Below, one piece after another: positions 1 to 7,347 of a DNA stretch of 64,000 bases. The position numbers were made by a program, and so were the translations under genes. The notes below the pieces were generated by a model. The model saw only the letters and a program-made list of their open reading frames with translations, had not been told where the DNA came from and ran no database searches. The stretch's first letter is position 1, and each line of letters opens with the position of its first letter. Source of the stretch: Halobacterium litoreum (lineage in GTDB: Archaea; Halobacteriota; Halobacteria; Halobacteriales; Halobacteriaceae); assembly GCF_021233415.1 (NCBI RefSeq), contig NZ_CP089466.1:2356001-2420000 (forward strand), written 5' to 3'.

Positions 1-121
1 CCGCGGTGTACTCGCGGCCGCTCGTCTCGTCGGTCACGACGTAGTCGATGCCCTCGTCGTCGAGGACGCCGAGGACGGCGTCGCGTTTCCCCGCGGGCAC
101 CGTCACCTGTACGAGTCGCAC
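1..121 (-). CDS. DUF389/TIGR00341 family membrane protein (N-terminal part only)
   Basis: Only the first 40 codons are in the window; the gene continues beyond position 1. Reading leftward from a GTG at 121, the peptide contains VPAGKRDAVLGVL and a DYVVTDET stretch. This looks like the N-terminal domain of the haloarchaeal TIGR00341/DUF389 family, whose members carry a small ACT-like cytoplasmic domain before several membrane helices. The function of the family is unknown. The start is chosen because it gives a family-like N-terminus; nothing else is visible. Recognition rests on a short stretch, so it is tentative. Confidence 0.6.
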   Translation of the reverse strand, partial: MRLVQVTVPAGKRDAVLGVLDDEGIDYVVTDETSGREYTA

Positions 122-188
122 GCCTCCCGATTGAGGGGGGGCGAAGAAAAGCGTTCAGGGGCGAGTGCCGTCTCTCGGGTCGGCAGCG

Positions 189-938
189 TTACGCGGCGGT
201 CGCGTTGTACGTCACGCGCACGTCGGCGGTGACGGTGACGGGACCGGACTGGATGGACGTACCGGCGTCGCCGCCCGCGCTCGCGTACGCCGCTTCGACG
301 CGGTAGCCGCGGTAGTTCGTGTCCGCGGAGACGATGGTGTGGACGCCCGTGACGGAGACGCTGCCGGCGGCGGCGAGCGTGTCGGCGCGGTTGCGCGCGT
401 TCTCCATCGCCTTCGTCAGCGCCTCGTTGTGGAGTTCTTCGCGTTTCTCCTCGGAGAGCGTGAAGGAGACGCCGTTGACCGTGTCGGCGCCGTTCTCGAC
501 GGCGAGGTCGATGACTTCGCCGGCGGCCTCGGTGTCAGCGAGCGTGATTTCGAACGCGTGGACGCCGCGGTAGCCGCGGGTCTCGGTGCCTTCGGGCGTG
601 CGCTCGCGTTCCTCGCGGATGTCGTAGTGCGCGGTGCGGATGTCCTCGGACGCGATGCCGTAGTCTTCGAGCGCGCTGCGGAGCGATTCGGCGCCGGACG
701 CGAGTTCCTCGCGGACCGCCGTCGAGTCGTCGCCGGTCGCGGTGACGGCGACGCGCACGATGGCCTGGTCGGGCGTGGCCTCGACCTGGCCGTTCGCGGA
801 GACGGTAATCGACTTGCCGGACTGGTCGGGCTGGCTGGCCGCGGCGGAGCCGCTGCCGAGCGCGAGCGCGCCGGCGACGCCGGCGCTCACGAGCAGGGCC
901 GAACCGAGGACGGCCATCAGGAGTGTCTTCCGTTGCAT
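189..938 (-). CDS. SIMPL domain (DUF541) secreted protein
   Basis: This 249-residue protein starts at the ATG that gives MQRKTLL; a longer frame to 962 adds a Cys/Arg-rich tail that looks non-coding. Residues 1-33 form a signal peptide or N-terminal anchor (KTLL, then a Leu/Val/Ala-rich core). The rest is a SIMPL domain: ITVSANGQVEATPDQA near residue 43, an alternating helix/strand pattern, and ALTKAMENARNRADTLA in the second half. SIMPL proteins (BP26/OMP28, YggE) are exported and tied loosely to stress tolerance, but no reaction is known. It is monocistronic and divergent from engB. Confidence 0.85.
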   Translation of the reverse strand: MQRKTLLMAVLGSALLVSAGVAGALALGSGSAAASQPDQSGKSITVSANGQVEATPDQAIVRVAVTATGDDSTAVREELASGAESLRSALEDYGIASEDIRTAHYDIREERERTPEGTETRGYRGVHAFEITLADTEAAGEVIDLAVENGADTVNGVSFTLSEEKREELHNEALTKAMENARNRADTLAAAGSVSVTGVHTIVSADTNYRGYRVEAAYASAGGDAGTSIQSGPVTVTADVRVTYNATAA

Positions 939-1021
939 ACGAGACTGTCTACGACACAACACCTCTTGAAGGTCTCTGGGACTGAAAGGGTCGTTTGAGC
1001 GTTCGAGCCGGTGACGCGGGA

Positions 1022-1028
1022 CTTAACC
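1022..1028 (+). promoter_or_regulatory. TATA-like box of engB
   Basis: The sequence cttaacc lies about 26 bp before the engB ATG at 1051. This is the spacing expected for a leaderless haloarchaeal transcript and supports that ATG as the start. Confidence 0.45.
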
Positions 1029-1050
1029 CCGTTCGCGGGCAACAGCGAGT

Positions 1051-1671
1051 ATGTTCGAGAACCGCCCCGACCGGAGCGACGAGGTCGTGCTCGTCGGCCG
1101 GTCGAACGTCGGGAAGTCCACGCTGATGCGCGAGATTACGGGCCACAAGGTCCCCACGGGACAGAAACCCGGCGTCACGCGCGAACCCAACCACTTCGAC
1201 TGGGCGAGCGAGGACTTCATGGTCACCGACCTGCCGGGCTTCGGCTACATGCAGGGCGTCGAGGAGGGCCACGAGGAGGCCATCAAGACGGAGGTCGTGC
1301 AGTACGTCGAGGAGTACGCCGAGAACGTCATGGTCGGCGTGCTCGTCCTCGACGGGAAGGCCGCCGTCGACATCATCGACCGCCACAGCGGCGACGACGA
1401 GATTCCCCACGTCGTGGAACTCTACTACCTCCTCGAGGAACTCGGCATCCAGCCGGTCGTCGCCGTGAACAAGATGGACAAAGTCCCGGACCGCGACGAG
1501 CGCTTGAACGACATCGCGGACCGCCTCGGCCTCTACCCGCCGTGGAAGCAGTGGCGGGACGTCATCGCGCCCATCACCGCGAAGAAGGGGAAGATCGGTC
1601 CCTTCGAGGACGCGATGAAGAGCCACCTCGAAGCCGCGAAGCGCGACGACCTGAAGAAGTTCTTCGCGTGA
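1051..1671 (+). CDS. engB: GTP-binding protein EngB (TrmE-Era-EngA-EngB family)
   Basis: This 206-residue GTPase has all the G motifs: P-loop GRSNVGKST at 16-24, the switch-I threonine in GVTRE near 43, G3 DLPG at 60-63, and G4 NKMD at 140-143, with a SAK-like G5 as ITAKKG near 180. In bacteria EngB (YihA/YsxC) assists large ribosomal subunit assembly. The archaeal members share the fold and probably a ribosome-related role, but this is inferred. The length matches the family (about 200). The gene is alone on its strand here and appears leaderless. Confidence 0.92.
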   Translation: MFENRPDRSDEVVLVGRSNVGKSTLMREITGHKVPTGQKPGVTREPNHFDWASEDFMVTDLPGFGYMQGVEEGHEEAIKTEVVQYVEEYAENVMVGVLVLDGKAAVDIIDRHSGDDEIPHVVELYYLLEELGIQPVVAVNKMDKVPDRDERLNDIADRLGLYPPWKQWRDVIAPITAKKGKIGPFEDAMKSHLEAAKRDDLKKFFA

Positions 1672-1732
1672 CCGGCAGCATTCTGGTCCGCGAACCCAGC
1701 GCTTACGGAGCCCCGACGAGCGTCTAGGGACG

Positions 1733-2467
1733 ATGAGTCGCCTCGACGAGACGACGCGACGCGGCCTGCTCGGTCTCGCGGGCGCCCTCGCCATCACCGG
1801 GGGTGCCGGCTACGGGATGTCGAAACTCTCGACTGGCGGCGACGGCGCGTCGTCCGCGCCCCTCCACCACACCACGGAGACGACGAGTCTCGGCCTCGAC
1901 CTCGACGGTCACCCGGTGATGGGGTCGATGGACGCGCCCGTGGACGTCTACTACTACACTGACTACCAGTGCCCGTTCTGCGGGCGCTTCGAGCAGAACG
2001 CGCTCCCGAAACTCGTCTCGAACGAGGTGTCGTCTGGCACCGCCCGCCTCGTGTTCGTGGAGTTCCCGAACATCGGCCCGGCGTCGACGACGGCGGCCGT
2101 CCTCGACCGGTGCGTGTGGCGGCAGGTCCGCGAGTCGGACCCGCAGGCGTGGTGGCGGTGGCACACCACGCTGTTCGACGAGCAGGGCCAGCCGAACTCG
2201 GGGTGGGCGTCGCGGGAGAACCTCCTCGGCATCGCCGAGGACGTGGACGGCGTGGACGCGGCGGCCGTCGAGGCGTGCGCGGACGACCACGGCGAGGCGA
2301 TTCGGGACAGCATCGCGGCGGACGTAGAGCGAGGAAAGACGTACGGCGTCCGGGCGACGCCGACGTCGGTGTTCGTCAAGCGAGGAACAGAGAAAGCCGG
2401 CCGGGTCGTCGGCGCACAACCGTACTCGCGGTTCCAGACCGCGGTAGAGCGCATCCGAGACGCATGA
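1733..2467 (+). CDS. Tat-exported DsbA/thioredoxin-fold thiol oxidoreductase
   Basis: This 244-residue protein has a twin-Arg N-terminus (TTRRGLLGLAG, residues 7-17) followed by a hydrophobic stretch to about 28, so it is probably exported folded through Tat and stays membrane-tethered. The thioredoxin-fold core begins near residue 60 and carries the redox motif C80-P-F-C83, with the usual cis-proline region late in the chain (VRATPTSVF). CPFC resembles the DsbA/DsbC-like thioredoxin_4 family, which forms or reshuffles disulfides in exported proteins. Its stop overlaps the next start by 4 bp (ATGA), so the two are translationally coupled. Confidence 0.88.
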   Translation: MSRLDETTRRGLLGLAGALAITGGAGYGMSKLSTGGDGASSAPLHHTTETTSLGLDLDGHPVMGSMDAPVDVYYYTDYQCPFCGRFEQNALPKLVSNEVSSGTARLVFVEFPNIGPASTTAAVLDRCVWRQVRESDPQAWWRWHTTLFDEQGQPNSGWASRENLLGIAEDVDGVDAAAVEACADDHGEAIRDSIAADVERGKTYGVRATPTSVFVKRGTEKAGRVVGAQPYSRFQTAVERIRDA

Positions 2468-3000
2468 CGCGAGCGACCGCGACCGGACTGCTGGCGGCGT
2501 TCGGGTACGCCTGCTCGACGGGACGACGCGTCCTCGGTGCGTCGGTCGCCGCGGCAGTGGCGTACGGCGTGCTCGTGTTGAGCGCGTTCCCGTCGTACAC
2601 CGCCCAGATGGTGCGCGCCGACGTGGCGTACGTGGACGACGCGCTCGTCGCGCTGTCCGAGAACACGGCGGCGACGGCGGGCACCGTGGGGTTCGCGCTG
2701 GTCGTGTTGTACGCGCTGACGACCGGCGTCGCCGTCGTCGCCGCCGTCGGCCAACTCCGGTACGGCGACCAGTCCGGCGCCGGCGGCGTCACCGGCGTCC
2801 TCCCCGGTCTCGTAGCGTCAGGGTGTGCGAGTTGCGGCGCGGGCCTGCTCGGCCTGTTCGGGTTCGCGGGCGCGCTCGCCGCGCTCCCGTTCCACGGCAA
2901 CCTCCTGCGGTTCGCGGGTATCGCGGTGCTGGTGTGGTTTCTCGCCCGCACGGGCGACCCGCGGAACTGCAGCGTCGACCGCGGAGCGCCGGTCGAGTGA
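2464..3000 (+). CDS. Multi-spanning membrane protein with a Cys pair, coupled to the DsbA-like gene
   Basis: This 178-residue protein starts at the ATG embedded in the upstream stop (ATGA overlap). It has about four hydrophobic segments (near 22-45, 75-97, 118-145 and 148-166) and a striking GCASCG motif at the start of the third. I do not recognise a named family. The coupling to an exported thioredoxin-fold protein and the membrane-placed Cys-x2-Cys suggest it could pass electrons to or from that partner, as DsbB, VKOR or CcdA-like proteins do. That role is inference from context only. A cysteine also lies near the C-terminus (RNCS). Confidence 0.8.
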   Translation: MTRATATGLLAAFGYACSTGRRVLGASVAAAVAYGVLVLSAFPSYTAQMVRADVAYVDDALVALSENTAATAGTVGFALVVLYALTTGVAVVAAVGQLRYGDQSGAGGVTGVLPGLVASGCASCGAGLLGLFGFAGALAALPFHGNLLRFAGIAVLVWFLARTGDPRNCSVDRGAPVE

Positions 3001-3228
3001 CGGCGTAGCCTCAAGTACGGGGACGCGACCACGCCGCCCCGTGACGTGACAGTCACCGCGAGCCGACCACTTCGGAACGACGGCCGGACGGCTCGCGGGC
3101 GGGACGGCCGTCTGCACGAAATCGAGGGGGCGACTCGGGAGAAAGGCCTCGTCACAAGGGGCTCGGAGGGGGTAACTCCTCGTCACCGTCGCCCGCGAGT
3201 CCGTTGGGCGGCCCCGGACAAGACCCTT
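3001..3228. other. 228-bp convergent intergenic gap with inverted repeats
   Basis: Two genes end face to face here. The gap holds a 9-bp inverted repeat (cgcgagccg ... cggctcgcg, starting near 3058), a shorter hairpin (gtgac/gtcac near 3042), and a 9-nt direct repeat cctcgtcac near 3149 and 3183. It could be a bidirectional terminator or a small RNA. No reading frame of note was seen. Confidence 0.35.
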
Positions 3229-4443
3229 TCACTCCCAGTCCGCCCACGCGCGGCGTTCGGCCGCCGCGGCGGCGACGCCGCCGACGTTCAGCGCACCGTC
3301 CTCGGTGACGACGCGGTCGACGAGTCGCGCCGGCACCGCCTCGAACACCGGATTCTCGACCGAAATCGGCGCCTCGCCGCCGTAGAGTGTCGCCGGGTCG
3401 CCACCCTCGATTGGTAGTTCCTCGGGCGCGACCTTGTCCGCGGCACACGCCACGAGTACGGACACGTCCGCATCGCGCGCGGCGAGCGCCACTCCGCGCG
3501 TGCCGACCTTGTTGACGACGCGTCCGTCCGGGAAGACGGCGTCCGCGCCCGCGAGAACGGCGTCGCAGGCCGCGACGGCCGCCGGAACGTTCGCGTCCGT
3601 CGTGAGCGTCACCGCCGTCGCGTCGGCCAACTCCTCGGCGACGCCGACGCCCTCGCTTCCGGGTCGGGATTCGGCGACCCAGACGCGGTCGGGTTCATAC
3701 TCGCGGAGCGCCGCGAGCACGGTCCCCGACCGGGAGAGCGTGAACACCACGCTCGCGTCCCCGAGTTCGGCGGCGGCCTCGCTGGCGGCGCGGTCGTCCG
3801 CTTCGGCGGCTTCCCCGGCCACCCGGCGCGCGCTGGCCTCGACCGCCTCGGGCGTCCGCCCGTCGGCCGCGTGCATCGCGCGGTTCACGCGGTTCCGGAC
3901 GACCGCCATCCCCGGTTTCGCGTCGAGCAGCGCGCGCGCCGTCTCGGCGACAGCGTCCCAGTCGTCGGCGACCGCCGCCTCGTCGCGGAGCACGTCCAGC
4001 GCTCGCAGCGAGAGGTACGCCGACCCGTGTTCGCCGTCGCCCGCGACGCTCTCGGCGGTCGGACGCACGGCGTCGTAGGACGCCCAGAGGTCGGGGACGG
4101 TGTCGCGGCGCCGAATCTCGGTCGCCGGCACCCACTCGTGTTCCGCGGTCTCGTAGTTCGTCGTCACCGCCCGCGAGGGCACGTCGAACAGGAAGGGGTG
4201 GACGAGCCACGTGCCGTGGTCGGGGTCGTCGACCGCGAACGGGTCGCCGTGCCTGACGAGCGTCGCGTCGGTCAGCCCGGTCTCCTCGGCGATTTCCTCG
4301 CGGGCGAGCGCGTCCGGGTCGCCCTCGGCGTGGCCAGCGACGGCGCCCCACTTGCCTGGGTAGGAGCCGACCGCGTCGCTCCGTCGGAGCAAGAGCACGT
4401 CCGGGCCGTGTCGGAGGAACACGGTCACCACGTCGGTCGCCAT
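3229..4443 (-). CDS. NUDIX hydrolase fused to an eIF2B/ribose-1,5-bisphosphate isomerase-like domain
   Basis: This is a 404-residue two-domain protein; the ATG giving MATDVVTVF is used. Residues 1-130 are a NUDIX domain with a slightly shortened box (GHAEGD ... REEIAEETGL) that keeps the metal-binding glutamates. A helical linker follows. Residues of about 150-404 match the eIF2B alpha/beta/delta-like fold: FTLSRSGTVLAAL, WVAESRPGSEG, GADAVFPDG, NKVGTRGVALAA. In archaea that fold includes ribose-1,5-bisphosphate isomerase and methylthioribose-1-phosphate isomerase. The combination suggests nucleotide or sugar-phosphate salvage, but the substrate is unknown. The gene stands between a convergent membrane protein gene and a divergent phosphodiesterase. 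Confidence 0.85.
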   Translation of the reverse strand: MATDVVTVFLRHGPDVLLLRRSDAVGSYPGKWGAVAGHAEGDPDALAREEIAEETGLTDATLVRHGDPFAVDDPDHGTWLVHPFLFDVPSRAVTTNYETAEHEWVPATEIRRRDTVPDLWASYDAVRPTAESVAGDGEHGSAYLSLRALDVLRDEAAVADDWDAVAETARALLDAKPGMAVVRNRVNRAMHAADGRTPEAVEASARRVAGEAAEADDRAASEAAAELGDASVVFTLSRSGTVLAALREYEPDRVWVAESRPGSEGVGVAEELADATAVTLTTDANVPAAVAACDAVLAGADAVFPDGRVVNKVGTRGVALAARDADVSVLVACAADKVAPEELPIEGGDPATLYGGEAPISVENPVFEAVPARLVDRVVTEDGALNVGGVAAAAAERRAWADWE

Positions 4444-4505
4444 GTCGGGAGCGTGGGCCGCGTCGCGCTTGAACCTATTTGCCGGTCGGCGCCGAACGTT
4501 CACGC

Positions 4506-5003
4506 ATGCAAACCGTGGTAATCGTCAGCGACACGCACGTGCCGTCGCGGGCGCCCGAGATTCCGGACTTCGCGGCGAACGAGATGGAGGACGCCGACCT
4601 CGTGATTCACGCCGGCGACTTCGACAGCCGCGAGGCGTACGAGACGGTGCGAGACCTCGCGGACGACCTCGTGGCCGTCCACGGGAACACGGACCCGCGC
4701 GGCCTCCAACTCCCGGCGGTCGAGACGGTGTGGGTCGAGGACGTGCAGTTCGTCGTCACGCATGGCACCGGGCGGCTCGCGGGCTACGACGACCGCGTCG
4801 CCGAGAAGATTCGGGGGGCCCGCGACGACCCCGACGCCGTCGGCGTCTGCGGGCACACCCACGAACTCCGGGACTGGACCGTCGGGGACGTGCGCCTCCT
4901 GAACCCGGGGAGCGCGACGGGTGCGGAGCCAGCGGATTCGGCGTCGCTGCTGCTCGTAGACGTCGAGGGCGAGGACGCGGACGTGACGCCGCGCTGGGAG
5001 TGA
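4506..5003 (+). CDS. Metallophosphoesterase, YfcE/MJ0936 family
   Basis: This 165-residue protein uses the ATG that begins MQTVVIVSDTH. The complete calcineurin-like metal site is visible: D9-x-H11, GDFD near residue 37, GNTD near 62, THGT near 84 and GHTHE near 116. The MJ0936/YfcE family hydrolyses phosphodiesters with Mn or Ni in vitro; the physiological substrate is unsettled. A T-rich cctatttg lies about 30 bp upstream of the ATG, consistent with a leaderless transcript. It is divergent from the NUDIX-eIF2B gene. Confidence 0.9.
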   Translation: MQTVVIVSDTHVPSRAPEIPDFAANEMEDADLVIHAGDFDSREAYETVRDLADDLVAVHGNTDPRGLQLPAVETVWVEDVQFVVTHGTGRLAGYDDRVAEKIRGARDDPDAVGVCGHTHELRDWTVGDVRLLNPGSATGAEPADSASLLLVDVEGEDADVTPRWE

Positions 5004-5054
5004 GTCGTCTCCGGTACCGCCGGGGCTTTTGTCGGTGGCGTCGAACCCGGTGAT

Positions 5055-5816
5055 ATGCACGCGTTTGCGGTGTCGGGGCTGCCGGAGGTGCGGCCGGGGG
5101 ACGACCTCGCCGCGCTGGTCGGCGACCGCGCCGAACTGGAGGACGGCGACGTGGTCTGCGTCGCCAGCACCGTGGTGTCGAAGGCCGAGGGGCGGACGGC
5201 GTCGCTCGCGGACTTCCCGGCGGGACCGCGCGCCCGCGAAATCGCCTCGGAACTGGAGGCCGCGACGGGCGACGAGAAGGACCCGCGGTTCGCGCAGGCC
5301 GTCTTAGAGGAGTCCGTCGACCTGCTGATGGAGGCGCCGTTCCTGCTGACGGAGACGCGGTTCGGGCACGTCGGCGTGAACGCCGGCATCGACCGCTCGA
5401 ACACGGGCGACGCCGAGTTGCTGTTGTTACCAGAGAACCCCTCCGAGAGCGCCGAGCGAATCCGTTCGGGGCTGGACGCCGACGTGGCCGTCGTGGTGAC
5501 CGACACCTCGGGGCGGCCGTTCCGACACGGCCAACGTGGCGTCGCGCTCGGGTGGGCGGGGATGCCGGCGTCCCGCGACTGGCGCGGGGAGACGGACCGC
5601 GACGGCCACGAACTCGAAGTGACCGTGGAGAGCGTCGTGGACGAACTCGCGGCGACGGCGAACCTCGTCTCCGGCGAGGGCGACGGCGGGACGCCCGTGG
5701 TCGTGGTTCGTGAGTTCGCGTTCGGCGACCACGGCGGGAGCGACGCGCTCTACCGGGAGGTCGAGGGCGACTTCGTGCGGCAGGCGCTCCGGGGGTGGGA
5801 GTATGCGCGGGATTGA
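5055..5816 (+). CDS. cofE: Coenzyme F420-0:L-glutamate ligase
   Basis: This 253-residue enzyme adds gamma-linked glutamate to F420-0 using GTP, giving the polyglutamate tail of the deazaflavin coenzyme F420. The length is typical for archaeal CofE. Conserved stretches include VVCVASTVVSKAEGR near residue 34, GVNAGIDRSN near 115, and the DTSGRPFRHGQRGVALG block near 150. Its stop overlaps the start of the F420-dependent reductase-like gene by 14 bp, so coenzyme synthesis and use are genetically linked. Confidence 0.93.
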   Translation: MHAFAVSGLPEVRPGDDLAALVGDRAELEDGDVVCVASTVVSKAEGRTASLADFPAGPRAREIASELEAATGDEKDPRFAQAVLEESVDLLMEAPFLLTETRFGHVGVNAGIDRSNTGDAELLLLPENPSESAERIRSGLDADVAVVVTDTSGRPFRHGQRGVALGWAGMPASRDWRGETDRDGHELEVTVESVVDELAATANLVSGEGDGGTPVVVVREFAFGDHGGSDALYREVEGDFVRQALRGWEYARD

Positions 5817-6777
5817 ACTGACGCCCGAGATTCCCGTGAGCGAGGTCGCCGAACTGGGCGCGCTGGCGGAGGACGCGGGCTTCGACTCGGTGTTCGCGTC
5901 GTGTCACTACAACAACCGCGACCCGTTCGTCGCGCTCGACCGGGTGGCGGCGGCGACCGAGTCGGTGCGCGTCGGGCCGGGCGTCGCGAACCCCTACGAG
6001 ACCCACCCCGTGAAACTCGCCTCGCAGGTGGCGACGCTCGACGAGGCCAGCGGCGGGCGCGCGGTGTTCGGCGTGGGCGCTGGCGACGCGTCGACGCTGT
6101 CGAATCTCGGGTTCGAGCGAGAGAAGCCGCTCCGGCGCGTGCTGGAGGCGTTCAAGGTCGCACAGGACCTCTGGGACGGCGAGCGCGTCGACCACGACGG
6201 GACGTTCGTGGCGCGGGACGCCGGCCTGAACTACGATGCGGGCGAGATTCCCGTCTACGTCGGGGCGCAGGGCCCGCACATGCTCCGGATGGCGGGGAAG
6301 CACGCGGACGGCGTGCTGGTGAACGCGAGCCACCCCCGCGACTTGGCGTGGTCGGCGGACCGCGTCGCCGAGGGCGCCGAAGACCGGGTCGTCGAGGGCG
6401 AGGTGGACGTGGCGGCGTTTGCGTCGGTGTCGATAGCCGAGGACGCCGACGAGGCGCTCGCGGCGGCGCGGCCACCGGTGGCGTTCATCGCGGCGGGCGC
6501 GGCGCCGCCCGTGCTCGACCGGCACGACATCGACCGCGAGCGCGCGGAACGAATCGGCGAGAAAATCGAGGCGGGCGAGTTCTCCGAGGCCTTCGGCCTG
6601 GTGACCGACGCGATGCTGACGGCGTTCTGTCTCGCGGGCGACCCCGAGTCGGTCGCCGAGCAGTTGGCGGCCGTCGGCGAACACGTTGACAGCGTGGTCG
6701 CGGGGTCGCCACTCGGCCCGGACCGCGAGAACGCAGTCAGGCTACTCGGCGAGGCGTTCGACGCGGCCGGCGTCTAG
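5803..6777 (+). CDS. mer: 5,10-methylenetetrahydromethanopterin reductase-like F420-dependent enzyme
   Basis: This 324-residue luciferase-like (bacterial luciferase/LLM) protein starts at an ATG inside the end of cofE. It shows the family pattern: MRGIELTPEIPVSE at the N-terminus, FASCHYNNRDPF near 28, VGPGVANPYETHP near 55, GVGAGD near 89, and VYVGAQGPHMLRMAG near 147. Mer proteins reduce methylene-H4MPT with reduced F420. Haloarchaea lack methanogenesis, so here it more likely serves C1-folate-type metabolism or another F420-linked reduction. The assignment to the Mer family is firm; the exact substrate is inferred. Confidence 0.88.
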   Translation: MRGIELTPEIPVSEVAELGALAEDAGFDSVFASCHYNNRDPFVALDRVAAATESVRVGPGVANPYETHPVKLASQVATLDEASGGRAVFGVGAGDASTLSNLGFEREKPLRRVLEAFKVAQDLWDGERVDHDGTFVARDAGLNYDAGEIPVYVGAQGPHMLRMAGKHADGVLVNASHPRDLAWSADRVAEGAEDRVVEGEVDVAAFASVSIAEDADEALAAARPPVAFIAAGAAPPVLDRHDIDRERAERIGEKIEAGEFSEAFGLVTDAMLTAFCLAGDPESVAEQLAAVGEHVDSVVAGSPLGPDRENAVRLLGEAFDAAGV

Positions 6778-6983
6778 GAACGCTGGCGGCGCGTGCGCTT
6801 GGTCGCGGCGTCCGGCACGAGTTCCGAGAGCAGGCCGCCGAGCGCGAGCACGCCGAACGCGCCCGCGGAGACGGTGACGAAGAGGCCGCCGAGCGCGATG
6901 AGCGCCGCCGATAGCGGGTCGGTGCTGGCGGCGGTCGCGAAGTGGTCGACCATCGAGGTGACGTTGTCGATAACCCAAACCAT
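6774..6983 (-). CDS. Small membrane protein, 69 residues
   Basis: A short protein with an N-terminal amphipathic start (MVWVIDNVTSMVDHF), one long hydrophobic segment at about 22-54, and a basic tail rich in Arg and Lys (TKRTRRQRS) that would sit in the cytoplasm. The stop codon overlaps the stop of the convergent mer gene. I do not recognise a family. Similar short membrane proteins are common in haloarchaea. Confidence 0.65.
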   Translation of the reverse strand: MVWVIDNVTSMVDHFATAASTDPLSAALIALGGLFVTVSAGAFGVLALGGLLSELVPDAATKRTRRQRS

Positions 6984-7055
6984 GCTTCGAGTTCGCGGGG
7001 CCGGCGCCTTAGATGCTCCGGGAGCGTTATGCCGGTGGCGGCCGAACGCCGACCC

Positions 7056-7280
7056 GTGTCAGACGACGCCACACTCGACGCGTTCGGCGACCGGGCGGCC
7101 GAGTCGAACGACGACGGTGAGCGCACCGACCCCGCGCCGGTGACGAGTTCGTGGCGCGCGGACGCGGCGTGTTCGGCCTGCGGCGAGTCGGCGGCGCGTC
7201 GCTGGACGGCCGACGGCGAGCGCGTCTGTGCGGACTGCGTGCCGTGGACGACAACCGGCAGCGAGGCGTGCGACCAATAA
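7056..7280 (+). CDS. Small zinc-ribbon protein (haloarchaeal DUF7573-like)
   Basis: A 74-residue acidic protein beginning with SDDATLDAFGD after a GTG start. An ATG at 7029 in the same frame is the alternative, but gcgttat just before the GTG fits a TATA box at leaderless spacing. The C-terminal half has a CxxC ... CxxC zinc ribbon (CSACGE and CADC) after a linker, and a conserved RRWTADGE segment. This layout matches a widespread haloarchaeal family of unknown function. It is probably a nucleic-acid- or protein-binding ribbon. Confidence 0.8.
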   Translation: MSDDATLDAFGDRAAESNDDGERTDPAPVTSSWRADAACSACGESAARRWTADGERVCADCVPWTTTGSEACDQ

Positions 7281-7347
7281 ACATACAAGTATTTCCTCCC
7301 CTACCCTTCGACAGTCGACTCCCCGCCGGTTCCCCCAACGCTACACC

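Noticed and set aside
3001-3228. H/ACA guide RNA
   Set aside because: Stems and an ACA trinucleotide occur, but I found no K-turn and no convincing pocket-to-ACA spacing.
4756-6684. 642-codon minus-strand frame
   Set aside because: It is antisense to cofE and mer and dissolves into Arg/Pro-rich low-complexity sequence; no motif is visible.
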